A stretch of DNA of 64,000 nucleotides from Tsuneonella litorea (GCF_025154015.1 NZ_JAOAMV010000001.1:650675-714674), one strand, 5' to 3'; positions 33,973-43,536 are shown, numbered from the stretch's first letter. The notes: generated by a model from the sequence alone, not told the origin. Made by a program: numbers and translations.

Positions 33973-34962
33973 ATGAACAATACCAACCCGATGCGTTCGA
34001 GCGTGCTCGACAGGGTCCTCGTCCTCGAAATGGTCCGCGTCACCGAAGCGGCCGCGATCGCCGCGTCCAGGCTCGTCGGCCGGGGCGACGAGAAGGCCGC
34101 CGACGCGGCCGCGGTCGAGGCGATGCGCAAGGCTTTCGACGAACTCGAGATCGACGGCACCGTGGTGATCGGCGAAGGCGAGCGCGACGAGGCCCCGATG
34201 CTCTACATCGGCGAGAAGGTCGGCGGGGCCGTCGGCACCGGTCCCCGGATCGACATCGCGCTCGACCCGCTCGAAGGCACCACGATCACGGCAAAGGCGG
34301 GGCCCAACTCGCTCGCCGTGCTGGCCGCGGCGGAAGAAGGCTGCCTGCTCAACGCGCCCGACACCTACATGGAAAAGCTCGCGGTCGGCCCCGGTTACCC
34401 CGACGGGATCATCGACCTCGCCAGGACCCCTACCGAGAACGTGAAGGCGGTGGCCGAGGCCAAGGGCGTGAACCCCGGCGACATCATCGTCTGCGTGCTC
34501 GACCGTCCGCGCCATGCCGACCTCATCGCCGAACTCCGCTCGCTGGGCTGCGGCGTGGTGCTGATCGGCGACGGCGACGTCGCCGGCGTTATCGCGACCA
34601 CCGACCCCGACACCACGGTCGACTTGTACATGGGCATCGGCGGCGCGCCGGAGGGCGTGCTGGCCGCGGCGGCGCTGCGCTGCGTCGGCGGCCAGTTCAA
34701 CGGCCGCCTCGTGTTCCGCAACGACGACGAAAAGGCGCGCGCACGCAAGTGGGGCATCCCCGACAAGGACTTCGACCGGATCTACCGGCTCGAAGAGCTA
34801 GCCAAGGGCGACTGCATCTTCGCCGCCACCGGCGTCACCTCGGGCTCGCTGCTCGACGGGGTCAAGCGGCTGCGGGGCGGCCGGATGACCACCGACAGCG
34901 TGGTGATGCGCGCCAGCAGCGGCACGGTCCGGTGGATCAAGGGCGAGCACCGCACCGCCTGA
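33973..34962 (+). CDS. glpX: Fructose-1,6-bisphosphatase class II
   Basis: A 329-residue GlpX-type phosphatase with the metal-site motifs GEGERDEAPML and DPLEGTT, plus GDGDVAGVI and GIGGAPEGVL. It dephosphorylates fructose 1,6-bisphosphate in gluconeogenesis with Mn2+ or Mg2+. Full length for the family. Confidence 0.95.
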   Translation: MNNTNPMRSSVLDRVLVLEMVRVTEAAAIAASRLVGRGDEKAADAAAVEAMRKAFDELEIDGTVVIGEGERDEAPMLYIGEKVGGAVGTGPRIDIALDPLEGTTITAKAGPNSLAVLAAAEEGCLLNAPDTYMEKLAVGPGYPDGIIDLARTPTENVKAVAEAKGVNPGDIIVCVLDRPRHADLIAELRSLGCGVVLIGDGDVAGVIATTDPDTTVDLYMGIGGAPEGVLAAAALRCVGGQFNGRLVFRNDDEKARARKWGIPDKDFDRIYRLEELAKGDCIFAATGVTSGSLLDGVKRLRGGRMTTDSVVMRASSGTVRWIKGEHRTA

Positions 34963-34994
34963 GCCCGCGCGCATTCCTGACCCAGGACGAGGAT

Positions 34995-35092
34995 CGGCTC
35001 GACCCTATCGCAAGATAGCTATCCAAGTATAATACAAGAAAAATAATTAGTTAATACTTCAGAAATTGTTAGCTAGTTGAGAACAATCCGAT
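34995..35092. promoter_or_regulatory. AT-rich island before the Tad-like cluster, with palindrome and -10-like box
   Basis: A stretch of roughly 90 nt is strongly AT-rich in an otherwise very GC-rich window. It contains the palindrome GATAGCTATC (35014-35023), then TATAAT (35028-35033). No good -35 lies 16-18 nt upstream of that box, so an activator or another sigma factor may be needed. It fills most of the gap between glpX and the pilus-like genes. Confidence 0.5.
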
Positions 35093-35127
35093 GCCTGCCA
35101 AGTAGCGGGTACGGAGTTTCTGAAGTG

Positions 35128-36798
35128 ATGCTTTCGGCAAAAGGTCGGCCGGGCTCGATCAGGACGATCACCCAGGTCGCGCGCGGGCTCTGGAGAAGTC
35201 GCGGCGGGAATGCCGCGCTCATGGTCGCGCTGGGAATGCCGGCGCTGATCGGCGGGGCGGGGTTCGCCGTCGACACCGCACAATGGTACATGTGGAAGCG
35301 CGAACTGCAGTTCGCCGTCGACCAGGCGGCGATTGCCGGCGCGCTCGCGCGGTCGAGCACCGATACCGAGGCGAGCTACGATTCGCGCGCGCGCCAGGAA
35401 TACGCCGCGAACGTGTCCGCCGTTGCGGGAATCGCGACCAGGCCGGCGGACCTCAAGGTAGGGCTGGTCAACTATTCGGGCGGCGTGAAGAACTCGGTCA
35501 CGGTGTCGGCCACCGCGACCAGGAGCCTGCCCTTCTCGAGCCTGCTCACCGGCAAGGCGGCGACGATCGGCGTGTTTGCCCAGGCCAGCTTCAAGGAAGG
35601 CGCTTCGTTCACCAGCTGCCTCACCGCGGTCAGCGAGGATGCCGAGGGCGCGATCAACATCGGCGGCAATTCGGTCCTGACCGCCGCCTGCGGGATGGCC
35701 GCCCTTTCGAAATCCGACCGCGCGATCACCGTCAGCGGCAATCCCACCATCGACGCAGGGTGGATCCTCGCGGCGGGCGGTATCGACGACTGGTTCCGCA
35801 CCAATACCGACGACATCATCATGGAGCGCCTCGAAGGGCTCTACGACCCGTTCAAGGCGCTTTCGCCGCCCAACCCGGCCGAAACGCAGGTCACCCGGAC
35901 CTATTCCTGCGTGAAGGGCAAGACCACGACGCGCGCCAACGTCCGCACCGATCTCGACACCACCTATACCTACTACAAGGGGTTCTCGCCCGACACCAAC
36001 GGCGACGGCATCCTGACGAGCGCGGAACTCGCCGCAGCGACCTGGCAGCTCCAGGAAAACGCCAAGGGCAAGTCGCGCGAAACCAGCAGCACCACGTCCA
36101 GCATGGTCCTGGTCGAAAACAACACCGTCGACGGCGTGACCAAGACGACTACGCGCACGATCATCAAGACCAACAGTTCCACCGGGGCCAATGCGACCTG
36201 GGAGATGAAGACTACCGTGACCACCACGACGCAGTCCGGCACGACGGCGACGACCACGCCCGACCAGGCCACGGTGCTGCCGGGAACGTATACCGACATT
36301 CATGTCGGCTGCACGACGGTGTTCGCACCGGGCGTCTACGTGATCGATGGCGGCGGGCTGAAGATCACCGGCCAGTACGAGGTGACCGGGTCGGGCGTCA
36401 TGTTCGTGCTGAAGAACGGCGCCTGGATCGACATCGCCGGCGGTGCGAACATCAACCTCACCGCGATCACCGCCTCGCAGCTGACCGCGAAAGGCGTTTC
36501 CGAAAGCGACGCCAACAAGCTGGCCGGGATGCTTGTGTTCGAGGACCGCAACTCGCCCGGCAGCGGCAAGACCAAGCTCAACGGCAATACGAACACGCTG
36601 CTGAACGGCACGATTTACCTGCCCATCAGCGCGATCGACTTTGCCGGAACGGCGGGCGTGTCGAGCCAGTGCCTGATGATCGCGGCGAACACCATCAGGC
36701 TGACCGGCACCGCCAACATGACCACCTTCTGTCCGTCCGGCCTCAACAACACGGTCAACGTGGTGAACCTCAAGGCCAGCGTGAAGCTCGTCGCATGA
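35128..36798 (+). CDS. TadG-like Flp pilus-assembly/secreted protein
   Basis: The ATG at 35128 gives 556 residues. The N-terminal segment (about 20-55, GGNAALMVALGMPALIGGAGFAVD) is the TadE/G-like membrane helix that begins such proteins. The long outer part is Thr/Ser/Gly-rich with several Cys. It contains a perfect EF-hand-type calcium loop (DTNGDGILTSAE, about 291-302). TadG-type proteins take part in tight-adherence pili or surface structures; no tad secretion ATPase is nearby. It overlaps the next gene as ATGA. Confidence 0.7.
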   Translation: MLSAKGRPGSIRTITQVARGLWRSRGGNAALMVALGMPALIGGAGFAVDTAQWYMWKRELQFAVDQAAIAGALARSSTDTEASYDSRARQEYAANVSAVAGIATRPADLKVGLVNYSGGVKNSVTVSATATRSLPFSSLLTGKAATIGVFAQASFKEGASFTSCLTAVSEDAEGAINIGGNSVLTAACGMAALSKSDRAITVSGNPTIDAGWILAAGGIDDWFRTNTDDIIMERLEGLYDPFKALSPPNPAETQVTRTYSCVKGKTTTRANVRTDLDTTYTYYKGFSPDTNGDGILTSAELAAATWQLQENAKGKSRETSSTTSSMVLVENNTVDGVTKTTTRTIIKTNSSTGANATWEMKTTVTTTTQSGTTATTTPDQATVLPGTYTDIHVGCTTVFAPGVYVIDGGGLKITGQYEVTGSGVMFVLKNGAWIDIAGGANINLTAITASQLTAKGVSESDANKLAGMLVFEDRNSPGSGKTKLNGNTNTLLNGTIYLPISAIDFAGTAGVSSQCLMIAANTIRLTGTANMTTFCPSGLNNTVNVVNLKASVKLVA

Positions 36799-37265
36799 GC
36801 ACCGCGTCGTCGCTTCTCGGGCGGGTCCTGCGCGACTCCGCGGCGACGATGGCGGTCGAAACGGCCGTGGTCGCCCCGGTCCTGGCGCTGCTCGCGCTGG
36901 GCGGGTTCGAGGCGAGTTCGCTGGTCGCTCGCAAGAGCGAGCTGGACAGCGCCGTCGCCGAAGCCGCCGCGATCGTCAGGGCATCCCCGCCTGCCGATGC
37001 GGCGGCACGCGAGGCGATCAGGAGCGTGGTCCAGGGATCGATCGATCCGACCGGCAGCAACCCCTACGACATCGTCACGGTCGATGAGATCTACCGCTGC
37101 GGGACCGGCAGCTACGTCCCGACGAAGCCCACCTGCGCCATGGCCGCCGACCTCACGACCTACATCGAGGTGAAGGTCATCGACAAATACGTGCCCAACT
37201 GGACGAAGTTCGGCGTCGGCAGTCCCGTCGATTACCTGCTCGTGCGCCGGGTGCTGGTGGCGTGA
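36795..37265 (+). CDS. TadE-like pilus-assembly protein
   Basis: A 156-residue protein with the TadE N-terminal helix: [25 protein letters not shown], with the typical glutamate at the start of the hydrophobic stretch. A periplasmic part follows with two Cys (YRCGTG, PTCAMA). Minor-pilin-like TadE proteins help assemble Flp pili. Four-base overlaps on both sides make this a translationally coupled trio. Confidence 0.75.
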   Translation: MSTASSLLGRVLRDSAATMAVETAVVAPVLALLALGGFEASSLVARKSELDSAVAEAAAIVRASPPADAAAREAIRSVVQGSIDPTGSNPYDIVTVDEIYRCGTGSYVPTKPTCAMAADLTTYIEVKVIDKYVPNWTKFGVGSPVDYLLVRRVLVA

Positions 37266-37699
37266 GCGTTGCTCCTTTCCTCGGCCGGCTGGCCCGCGCG
37301 CGGCAGGGGGCCGCAACGGTCGAGCTGGCAGTCCTTGCCCCGGCTTTCATGGCGCTGTTCTTCGGCGTGTTCCAGGTCGGTATGGCGATGCAGAACTACA
37401 ACGCGCTGCGCGGCATATCCGCCGACGTCGCCCGCTATGCGCTGGTTCAGTATTCGACCGGCAACAAGCTGTCGAAGGAGCAGCTGAACAGCTACGCGCT
37501 GTCGGTCGGCCGTTCGGCGCCATACATTCTCGACAGCGGGCTGTATTCGGCGTCGATTACCCAGCCCGCAGTGCAGAGGGTCACCGGCGTGACCGAATTC
37601 GAACTCACGCTCAGGTACCAGGTCTTCAGCGTCATGCACGCCTACGGCCTGCGCGGTCCCTACATCACCTTCAGGCGGCCCATTTTCGTCAAGCCCTAG
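37262..37699 (+). CDS. TadE-like pilus-assembly protein
   Basis: A 145-residue protein from a GTG overlapping the previous stop (GTGA). The helix [25 protein letters not shown] carries the glutamate and is followed by the [17 protein letters not shown] stretch. This is the classic TadE/TadF form. It is the last of the trio and has no membrane-platform or ATPase partner in the window. Confidence 0.78.
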   Translation: MSVAPFLGRLARARQGAATVELAVLAPAFMALFFGVFQVGMAMQNYNALRGISADVARYALVQYSTGNKLSKEQLNSYALSVGRSAPYILDSGLYSASITQPAVQRVTGVTEFELTLRYQVFSVMHAYGLRGPYITFRRPIFVKP

Positions 37700-37762
37700 A
37701 CCGCGGTCGTCCCGGTCGCGCGCCGGGAGCGGGCAAATCCCCCGCGACTCCGGAGCCGAATG

Positions 37763-37790
37763 TTGCATTGGAGCGAAGCTCCGCTAAGCC
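37763..37790 (+). promoter_or_regulatory. Candidate prs promoter with palindromic spacer
   Basis: TTGCAT (37763-37768), 16 nt, TAAGCC (37785-37790). The spacer contains GGAGC-GAA-GCTCC (37770-37782), a perfect 5-bp inverted repeat that could bind a regulator. The 5' leader would be about 35 nt. Confidence 0.4.
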
Positions 37791-37830
37791 GCGCAGCATC
37801 CGAATCCGCCGTCCGAGGACCAGCGCGCCC

Positions 37831-38766
37831 ATGAAGATCATGTCCGGCAATGCGAACCTGCCGCTCGCCCGTGCGATCGCGGGATATCTCGAGATGCCGC
37901 TGACCGACGCGAGCGTTCGCCGCTTCGCCGACGAGGAGATCTTTGTCGAGATCCACGAGAACGTGCGCGGCGAGGACCTGTTCATCGTCCAGTCGACGAG
38001 CTTTCCGGCGAACGACAACCTGATGGAACTGCTGATCTCGATCGACGCGTGCCGCCGCGCGTCGGCCAAGCGGATCACCGCGGTCGTCCCCTATTTCGGC
38101 TACGCCCGGCAGGACCGCAAGCCCGGCCCGCGCACGCCCATCTCGGCCAAGCTCGTCGCCAACCTGATCACCGAGGCGGGTGCCGACCGGGTGCTCGCGG
38201 TCGACCTGCACGCGGGACAGATCCAGGGCTTCTTCGACATTCCTACCGACAACCTGTTCGCCGCCCCGACGATGGCGGCGGACATCCAGGCCCGCTACGG
38301 CGAGCGCGACCTGATGGTCGTCTCGCCCGATGTCGGCGGCGTGGTGCGCGCCCGCGCGCTCGCCAAGCGGCTCGACAACGCGCCGCTCGCGATCGTCGAC
38401 AAGCGCCGCGACCGGCCCGGCGAATCGGAGGTCATGAACATCATCGGCGATGTGAAAGGCCGCCACTGCATCATGATCGACGACATCGTCGATTCGGGCG
38501 GCACGCTGTGCAATGCCGCCGCGGCGCTGCTCGATGGCGGCGCGAAGAGCGTCGCCGCCTACATCACGCACGGCGTGCTGTCGGGCGGGGCGGTGGCCCG
38601 GGTCGACGGCTCGGCGCTCGAGGAACTCGTCATCACCGACACGATCCGCCCGACCGACGCGGTGGTCGATTCGCAGCGCATCCGCACGCTCACCATCGCC
38701 CCGCTGATCGGCGAAGCCGTGCGACGGATCGCCGACGAGAGCTCGGTCAGCTCGCTGTTCGACTGA
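37831..38766 (+). CDS. prs: Ribose-phosphate pyrophosphokinase
   Basis: The start [13 protein letters not shown] gives 311 residues, the usual length. Visible are the [12 protein letters not shown] block, the [11 protein letters not shown] metal/ATP loop, [17 protein letters not shown], and the ribose-phosphate loop [11 protein letters not shown]. It makes PRPP from ribose 5-phosphate and ATP for nucleotide, histidine and tryptophan synthesis. hisN, which belongs to one PRPP-using pathway, follows directly. Confidence 0.95.
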   Translation: MKIMSGNANLPLARAIAGYLEMPLTDASVRRFADEEIFVEIHENVRGEDLFIVQSTSFPANDNLMELLISIDACRRASAKRITAVVPYFGYARQDRKPGPRTPISAKLVANLITEAGADRVLAVDLHAGQIQGFFDIPTDNLFAAPTMAADIQARYGERDLMVVSPDVGGVVRARALAKRLDNAPLAIVDKRRDRPGESEVMNIIGDVKGRHCIMIDDIVDSGGTLCNAAAALLDGGAKSVAAYITHGVLSGGAVARVDGSALEELVITDTIRPTDAVVDSQRIRTLTIAPLIGEAVRRIADESSVSSLFD

Positions 38767-38768
38767 GC

Positions 38769-39551
38769 GTGTCGCTCGATACCGACATCGCGCTGGCACA
38801 CCGCCTCGCCGAAGCGGCGGGGGCGGCGATCCGTCCCTACTTCCGCGGCGAGATCGGCCTCGAATCGAAGTCCGACACCTCGCCGGTGACGCTGGCCGAC
38901 CGGGCGGCGGAGGAAGCGATGCGCCGCATACTCGCCGCCGAAGCGCCGCGCGACGGGATCGTCGGAGAGGAGTTCGGCGCCGAGCGCGAGGGTGCGAGCC
39001 GTACCTGGGTGCTCGATCCGATCGACGGGACGACGAGCTTTGTGGCCGGACGACCGATCTTCGGCACGCTGATTGCCCTGCTGCGCGACGGGTTCCCGGT
39101 CCTGGGGGTGATCGACCAGCCGATCCTCGGCGAACGCTGGGTCGGGGCGATGGGCCGGCCCACCACGTTCAACGGCGCCGAAGTGCGCACCCGCGCTTGC
39201 CGCGCGCTGTCCGAAGCCCTGCTCGCCACGACCAGCCCGGGGGCGTTTTCCGACCACGCCGCCGAGCATTTCATGGCGCTTGCCGGGAAGACCGCGCATC
39301 GCCGGATGATCTGGGGCGGCGATTGCTACAACTACGGCCTCGTCGCCAGCGGACAGATCGACATCGTGTGCGAGGATTCGCTCAAGCTGCATGATTTCGC
39401 CGCGCTCGTCCCGGTGGTCGAGGGGGCGGGCGGCACCATGGCCGACTGGCACGGCGAGCCGCTGCACGCGGGGAGCGAAGGCCACGTCATCGCGCTCGGC
39501 GACCCCGCGCGGCTGGAGGAGGTGGTCGAGGCGCTCGCCTGCGCACACTGA
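38769..39551 (+). CDS. hisN: Histidinol-phosphatase (inositol monophosphatase family)
   Basis: A GTG start 2 nt after the prs stop gives 260 residues. Family motifs are GEEFGAE, WVLDPIDGTTSF (metal site 1) and WGGDCYNYGLVASGQIDIV (metal site 2). This subgroup removes phosphate from histidinol phosphate; some members act on inositol phosphate. Position after prs supports the histidine role. Confidence 0.88.
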   Translation: MSLDTDIALAHRLAEAAGAAIRPYFRGEIGLESKSDTSPVTLADRAAEEAMRRILAAEAPRDGIVGEEFGAEREGASRTWVLDPIDGTTSFVAGRPIFGTLIALLRDGFPVLGVIDQPILGERWVGAMGRPTTFNGAEVRTRACRALSEALLATTSPGAFSDHAAEHFMALAGKTAHRRMIWGGDCYNYGLVASGQIDIVCEDSLKLHDFAALVPVVEGAGGTMADWHGEPLHAGSEGHVIALGDPARLEEVVEALACAH

Positions 39552-39610
39552 TCCTCCCCCCGCGCGCGCGTTAGCCTTATCCTAAACCGCCCGCGCTAGA
39601 CGCGTGCGTC

Positions 39611-41635
39611 ATGGCGACCAGCGCCCCCCTGCCGCGTTCGGCCCCTCCGCCGCGTCCCCGATGGTCGCGGGCGTGGTCGCGGGCACTCGCGTTCGTGCCC
39701 GGCGCCGTCGTGACTGCCACCGCGGTGCTCGAGCTGGCATTGGCGGATCGCAAGTTCGGCCTCTTTACCGGCGGGTTCGGGATGAGCCGAGCGGTCGACA
39801 CCCCGGCCGAGCACGCCGTGTTCCTCGCCGGATACGCCGCCGCCACGGCGGTCTTCGCAATGATCGGATGGGCGCTCGCGCGCGCATTCACGCGCGGGCG
39901 GCCCGGATGGACTCCGGCGTACGTCTTCGTGCTCGTCAACGGCGCGCTGTTCACCGCCGTCCTTGCCGCGCAGTATCGGCTGGCCGCCTATTTCAGCGAT
40001 GCCATGGGGTTTGCCCTGATGAAGCAACTGGGCGGCGGCAGCCTGGTCGACGCGCTGCTCTTCGGGGCCAGCGAGATCGGCGTCGCTCTCCTCGGGTTGG
40101 CCGCGCTCGCGTTCGCCGCCTGGCTTGCGGCTCGGCAGCTTGCCCGGCGCGTGCCCTCTGACCTTGCGCGCCCTGCCGGTCCTTCGCGGGGCGTGACCCT
40201 GGCCCTCGCGGCGCTGTTCCTCGCGCTCGCCTTCGCGGTTCCGCGCACGGGCAGCGACGCCGCTTACGCATTGCAGCGCACGCTCGCGTGGGGCGCGCTG
40301 ACCGGGGCGCTCGACGCCGCGACCGACTTCGACCGCGACGGCTACGGGCTGTTCGCGATCCAGCACGACGAAGCGCCGTTCGATCCCGCGCGCCATCCGC
40401 TCGCGCTCGACGTACCCGGCAACGGGATCGACGAGGACGGGTACGGCGGCGACCTTCGCCTGGTGCCACTTGCGGTAACGCCCGGCCCGCAGGTGTTCAC
40501 GGGCAACCGGCCGAACGTGGTCGTCGTCGTCCTCGAATCGACCCGCGGCGACGTGCTGGGCAAGCGGGTGAACGGAGAGCCGGTCGCTCCCACCCTCGAG
40601 GCGATCGCCAAGGCGGGCAGCGTCGCGCGGCCGGCATACAGCCACGTCGGCTTCACCACCGAAAGCCTCAAGTCGCTGTTCTCCGGCCAGCTCGTCCCGC
40701 GCGAGGGCGACCCGTCGCTGTTCCGCGACCTCAGGGCGAGCGGCTACCGGATCGGTGTGTTCTCGGGCCAGCCGGAGGATTTCGGGGGCATCGCGGCGAC
40801 CGTCGCGATGCGCGAGACGGCGGACGTCTTCGTCGACGCCGAGACGCTGCGCGACAAGCGGGCGTTCGACTTTGCCGCGCAAGGCAGCCTGCTGGTCGAC
40901 GAGGGCCATCTGCTGGCCGCCTTCGATCGCACGTTCGGGCGCGAGGACTGGGCGGGCGCAGGTCCGGCCGGGCAGCCGCATTTTGTCTATTTCAACTTCC
41001 AGTCGCCGCACTTTCCCTACGACCACCCGGGCGTCGACCGGCGCCTGACCGCGAATCCGCTTCCGCGCGCGGAGATCGACGCCGCCAACGCGCGCCGCGT
41101 GCGCGAGACGTACTGGAACGCGGTACGCTACGCCGATCGCCGGCTGGGCGAGCTGGTCGCGCGGCTGAAGGCCAAGGGGGTGTGGGACGACACCATCCTG
41201 CTCGTCTCCGGGGACCACGGCGAGGCGCTGTTCGAGAACGGCTTTCTCGGCCACGGGCACGTGATCGACCGCGAACAGTTCGCCACCCTGCTGGTCGCCA
41301 ACCGGCCCGGGATGCTGCCCGAGGGGCCGATCGGGCTGGCCGACTACCGCGCGATCCTCTCCGCCGCGATCCGGGAACAGGCGCCGCCGCCGATTCCGGT
41401 CCCGCCGTTCCAGCACATCGGACCGCTCGACACGCCCACCGCGATCGGCCTCGCCGGGCCGGGCGGCGAGCTCACCAGTCTGCGGCTGGACACCGGCGAG
41501 GCGTGCTTTCGCGAGCGAGGCCGCTGCGCGCCCTACGGTTCGCTGGCTAAGGCCGAGCGGGCACGCGTCGATGCCCTCGTCGCGCGGTGGGGCTCGGAGC
41601 GCTGGCGCGCGCATCGGCGCGGATCCGGGCACTAG
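39611..41635 (+). CDS. Membrane sulfatase/phosphoglycerol transferase-fold protein with Ca-loop-like linker
   Basis: A 674-residue protein. Five or so N-terminal membrane helices (about 25-230) precede a soluble alkaline-phosphatase-superfamily domain: NVVVVVLESTRGD, HVGFTTESLKSLFSG with the likely threonine nucleophile, and GDHGEALFENGFLGHGH with metal histidines. This is the layout of LtaS/OpgB-like enzymes that move phosphoglycerol or phosphoethanolamine onto surface glycans. Between helices and catalytic domain sits DFDRDGYG ... PGNGIDEDGYGGD, resembling calcium-binding repeats. Substrate unknown. Confidence 0.75.
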   Translation: MATSAPLPRSAPPPRPRWSRAWSRALAFVPGAVVTATAVLELALADRKFGLFTGGFGMSRAVDTPAEHAVFLAGYAAATAVFAMIGWALARAFTRGRPGWTPAYVFVLVNGALFTAVLAAQYRLAAYFSDAMGFALMKQLGGGSLVDALLFGASEIGVALLGLAALAFAAWLAARQLARRVPSDLARPAGPSRGVTLALAALFLALAFAVPRTGSDAAYALQRTLAWGALTGALDAATDFDRDGYGLFAIQHDEAPFDPARHPLALDVPGNGIDEDGYGGDLRLVPLAVTPGPQVFTGNRPNVVVVVLESTRGDVLGKRVNGEPVAPTLEAIAKAGSVARPAYSHVGFTTESLKSLFSGQLVPREGDPSLFRDLRASGYRIGVFSGQPEDFGGIAATVAMRETADVFVDAETLRDKRAFDFAAQGSLLVDEGHLLAAFDRTFGREDWAGAGPAGQPHFVYFNFQSPHFPYDHPGVDRRLTANPLPRAEIDAANARRVRETYWNAVRYADRRLGELVARLKAKGVWDDTILLVSGDHGEALFENGFLGHGHVIDREQFATLLVANRPGMLPEGPIGLADYRAILSAAIREQAPPPIPVPPFQHIGPLDTPTAIGLAGPGGELTSLRLDTGEACFRERGRCAPYGSLAKAERARVDALVARWGSERWRAHRRGSGH

Positions 41636-41661
41636 CGCGTCCCGGCCGCGTTGAGCCGGAC

Positions 41662-42420
41662 ATGGACAGGACCATCGCGATCACCGGCGGCGGGGCGGGC
41701 ATCGGCCGTGCCACCGCGCTGCACTTTCACGCCCTCGGCTGGCGCGTCGCCGCGCTCGACAAGGACGCAGACGCGCTTGCCGAACTTGCAGCGCTGCTGC
41801 CGAAGGATCGCTGCCTGCCCTTGCGCTGCGACGTTGGCCAGGAGGCGCCGGTCACGCGTGCGTTCGACCGGATCGGCGAATGGCTGGATGGCGATCCGCT
41901 CACCGCGCTCGTCAACAATGCCGGCATCGCCGACCCCTGTTGCGGGCCGCTCGAGGACCTCGAACTCGCCGAATGGCAGCGCTGGATCGACGCCAGCCTG
42001 ACCGCCGCGTTCCTCTGCACCCGCGCGGCGCTGCCGCTGCTGCGGCGCGCGGACGGCGCCAGCGTCACCAACATTTCGAGTACCCGGGCGCTGATGAGCG
42101 AGCCGGACACGTTCGCCTATGCCGCCGCCAAGGGCGGACTCGACGCGCTGACTCACGCGATGGCGGTCAGCCTGGGTCCCGAGGTCCGGGTCAACGCGGT
42201 CCTGCCCGGCTGGATCGAAACCGGCCCGTGGCAGAAGCAGGGCGAGCGGACCGACCCCGACCACTCGAAGGCCGCGCGCGCGCAGCATCCTGCGGGCCGC
42301 GTCGGCACGCCCGAGGACGTGGCCGACGCGATCGAGTGGCTCGTCGGGGCCGGATTCGTCACCGGACAGCGGATCGTCGTTGACGGGGGGATGACGGTAA
42401 AGATGATCTACGCGGCATGA
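41662..42420 (+). CDS. Short-chain dehydrogenase/reductase
   Basis: A 252-residue classical SDR: cofactor loop TGGGAGIG, NNAG, catalytic S in NISSTRA and YAAAK. The family-wide VNAVLPGWIETG and VDGGMTV follow. The substrate is unknown; the length and C-terminus fit glucose/ribitol-type or acyl-carrier-type dehydrogenases. It overlaps the GGCT-like gene as ATGA. Confidence 0.85.
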   Translation: MDRTIAITGGGAGIGRATALHFHALGWRVAALDKDADALAELAALLPKDRCLPLRCDVGQEAPVTRAFDRIGEWLDGDPLTALVNNAGIADPCCGPLEDLELAEWQRWIDASLTAAFLCTRAALPLLRRADGASVTNISSTRALMSEPDTFAYAAAKGGLDALTHAMAVSLGPEVRVNAVLPGWIETGPWQKQGERTDPDHSKAARAQHPAGRVGTPEDVADAIEWLVGAGFVTGQRIVVDGGMTVKMIYAA

Positions 42421-42812
42421 CCCGGCTGTTCTTCTACGGCGTCCTGATCGCGGAGATCGCGCCCCCGCCCGTGCGGCGACTGCTCGCGGGCATCGGCCCA
42501 GGGCGGCCCGCGACGGCGCGCGGGACCCTCTGGGCGGTCGACGACCCAGCGGGCGCGCATCCCGCGATGACGCCGGGCGGGGGGACGGTGAAGGGGGTTC
42601 TGCACGAAGCCGGTGCAGTCGACCTCGCCGGGCTCGACGCGTTCGAGGGTGCCGACTACGCGCGCACCCCGATCGCGGTCGATTGCGACGGCGCGCGCCT
42701 ATCCGCCCAGGCCTACCTCTGGATCGCATCCACCGCCGGCCTCGAGCCCATCCCCGATGGCGACTTCGCACGCTGGCTCGCCGAGAGCGGGCGCCCTCCC
42801 ATCGGGCACTGA
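42417..42812 (+). CDS. Gamma-glutamylcyclotransferase/AIG2-like protein
   Basis: A 131-residue protein with the family start FFYGVLI (usual form YGTL/YGSL), a central GTLW, and LDAFEGADYARTPI holding the candidate catalytic glutamate. GGCT-fold proteins convert gamma-glutamyl compounds to 5-oxoproline; many bacterial members have unknown substrates. It overlaps the SDR gene by 4 nt, so the two are probably co-expressed. Confidence 0.72.
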   Translation: MTRLFFYGVLIAEIAPPPVRRLLAGIGPGRPATARGTLWAVDDPAGAHPAMTPGGGTVKGVLHEAGAVDLAGLDAFEGADYARTPIAVDCDGARLSAQAYLWIASTAGLEPIPDGDFARWLAESGRPPIGH

Positions 42813-42817
42813 AGGGC

Positions 42818-42846
42818 TTGCCTTGCGCGCCCTTCTCGCCTAGGGG
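42818..42846 (+). promoter_or_regulatory. Candidate rpmI-rplT promoter
   Basis: TTGCCT (42818-42823), 17 nt, TAGGGG (42841-42846). The leader would be about 85 nt and contains GCCTGGC ... GCCAGGGC, which could fold before the ribosome site. Such leaders often carry L20 autoregulation. Confidence 0.5.
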
Positions 42847-42936
42847 CGCGCCCTTCACCGACACGTGTTTCACAGTCGGCCTGGCTATCTAGGGCTGCCA
42901 GGGCTGATTGGTGCGTGTCTTCGAAAGGAGACGAAA

Positions 42937-43140
42937 ATGCCCAAGATGAAGACCAAGAGCGGTGTGAAGAAGCGCTTCAAGATCACCGCCACCGGCAAGG
43001 TCAAGCACGGGGTCGCCGGCAAGCGCCACCGCCTGATCAGCCACAATGCCAAGTACATCCGCCAGAACCGCGGGACCACCGTGATCGCCGACGCCGATGC
43101 GAAGACGATCAAGAAGTGGGCGCCCTACGGGCTCGATTGA
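42937..43140 (+). CDS. rpmI: 50S ribosomal protein L35
   Basis: A 67-residue basic protein starting [17 protein letters not shown], with AAAGGAGACGAAA as ribosome site. It contains [20 protein letters not shown] structural protein of the large ribosomal subunit. It precedes rplT by 14 nt, as in most bacteria. Confidence 0.97.
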   Translation: MPKMKTKSGVKKRFKITATGKVKHGVAGKRHRLISHNAKYIRQNRGTTVIADADAKTIKKWAPYGLD

Positions 43141-43154
43141 GGAGGTACTGAGAC

Positions 43155-43511
43155 ATGGCACGCGTCAAAAGGGGTGTAACCACCCGCGCCAAGCACAAGC
43201 GGATCCTCGACCAGGCCAAGGGCTATCGCGGTCGCCGCAAGAACACCATCCGCGTCGCGCGGCAGGCGGTCGAGAAGGCCGGCCAGTATGCCTATCGCGA
43301 CCGCAAGGTGAAGAAGCGGAACTTCCGTGCGCTGTGGATCCAGCGCATCAACGCCGCGGTTCGCGCCGAGGGCCTGACCTACTCGCAGTTCATGCACGGC
43401 GTTAAGCTTGCCGGCATCGAGCTCGACCGCAAGGTCATGGCCGACGTCGCGATGAACGAAAGCGCTGCCTTCAGCGCGATCATCGCGCAGGCGAAGGCCG
43501 CGCTGAACTAA
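43155..43511 (+). CDS. rplT: 50S ribosomal protein L20
   Basis: A 118-residue basic protein ([18 protein letters not shown] ... [21 protein letters not shown]), the normal length. It binds 23S rRNA early in large-subunit assembly and can repress its own operon by binding the mRNA leader. GAGGAGGTACTGA serves as ribosome site. Confidence 0.97.
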   Translation: MARVKRGVTTRAKHKRILDQAKGYRGRRKNTIRVARQAVEKAGQYAYRDRKVKKRNFRALWIQRINAAVRAEGLTYSQFMHGVKLAGIELDRKVMADVAMNESAAFSAIIAQAKAALN

Positions 43512-43536
43512 GGCGACCGTTTCGACGGGCTTTCGG

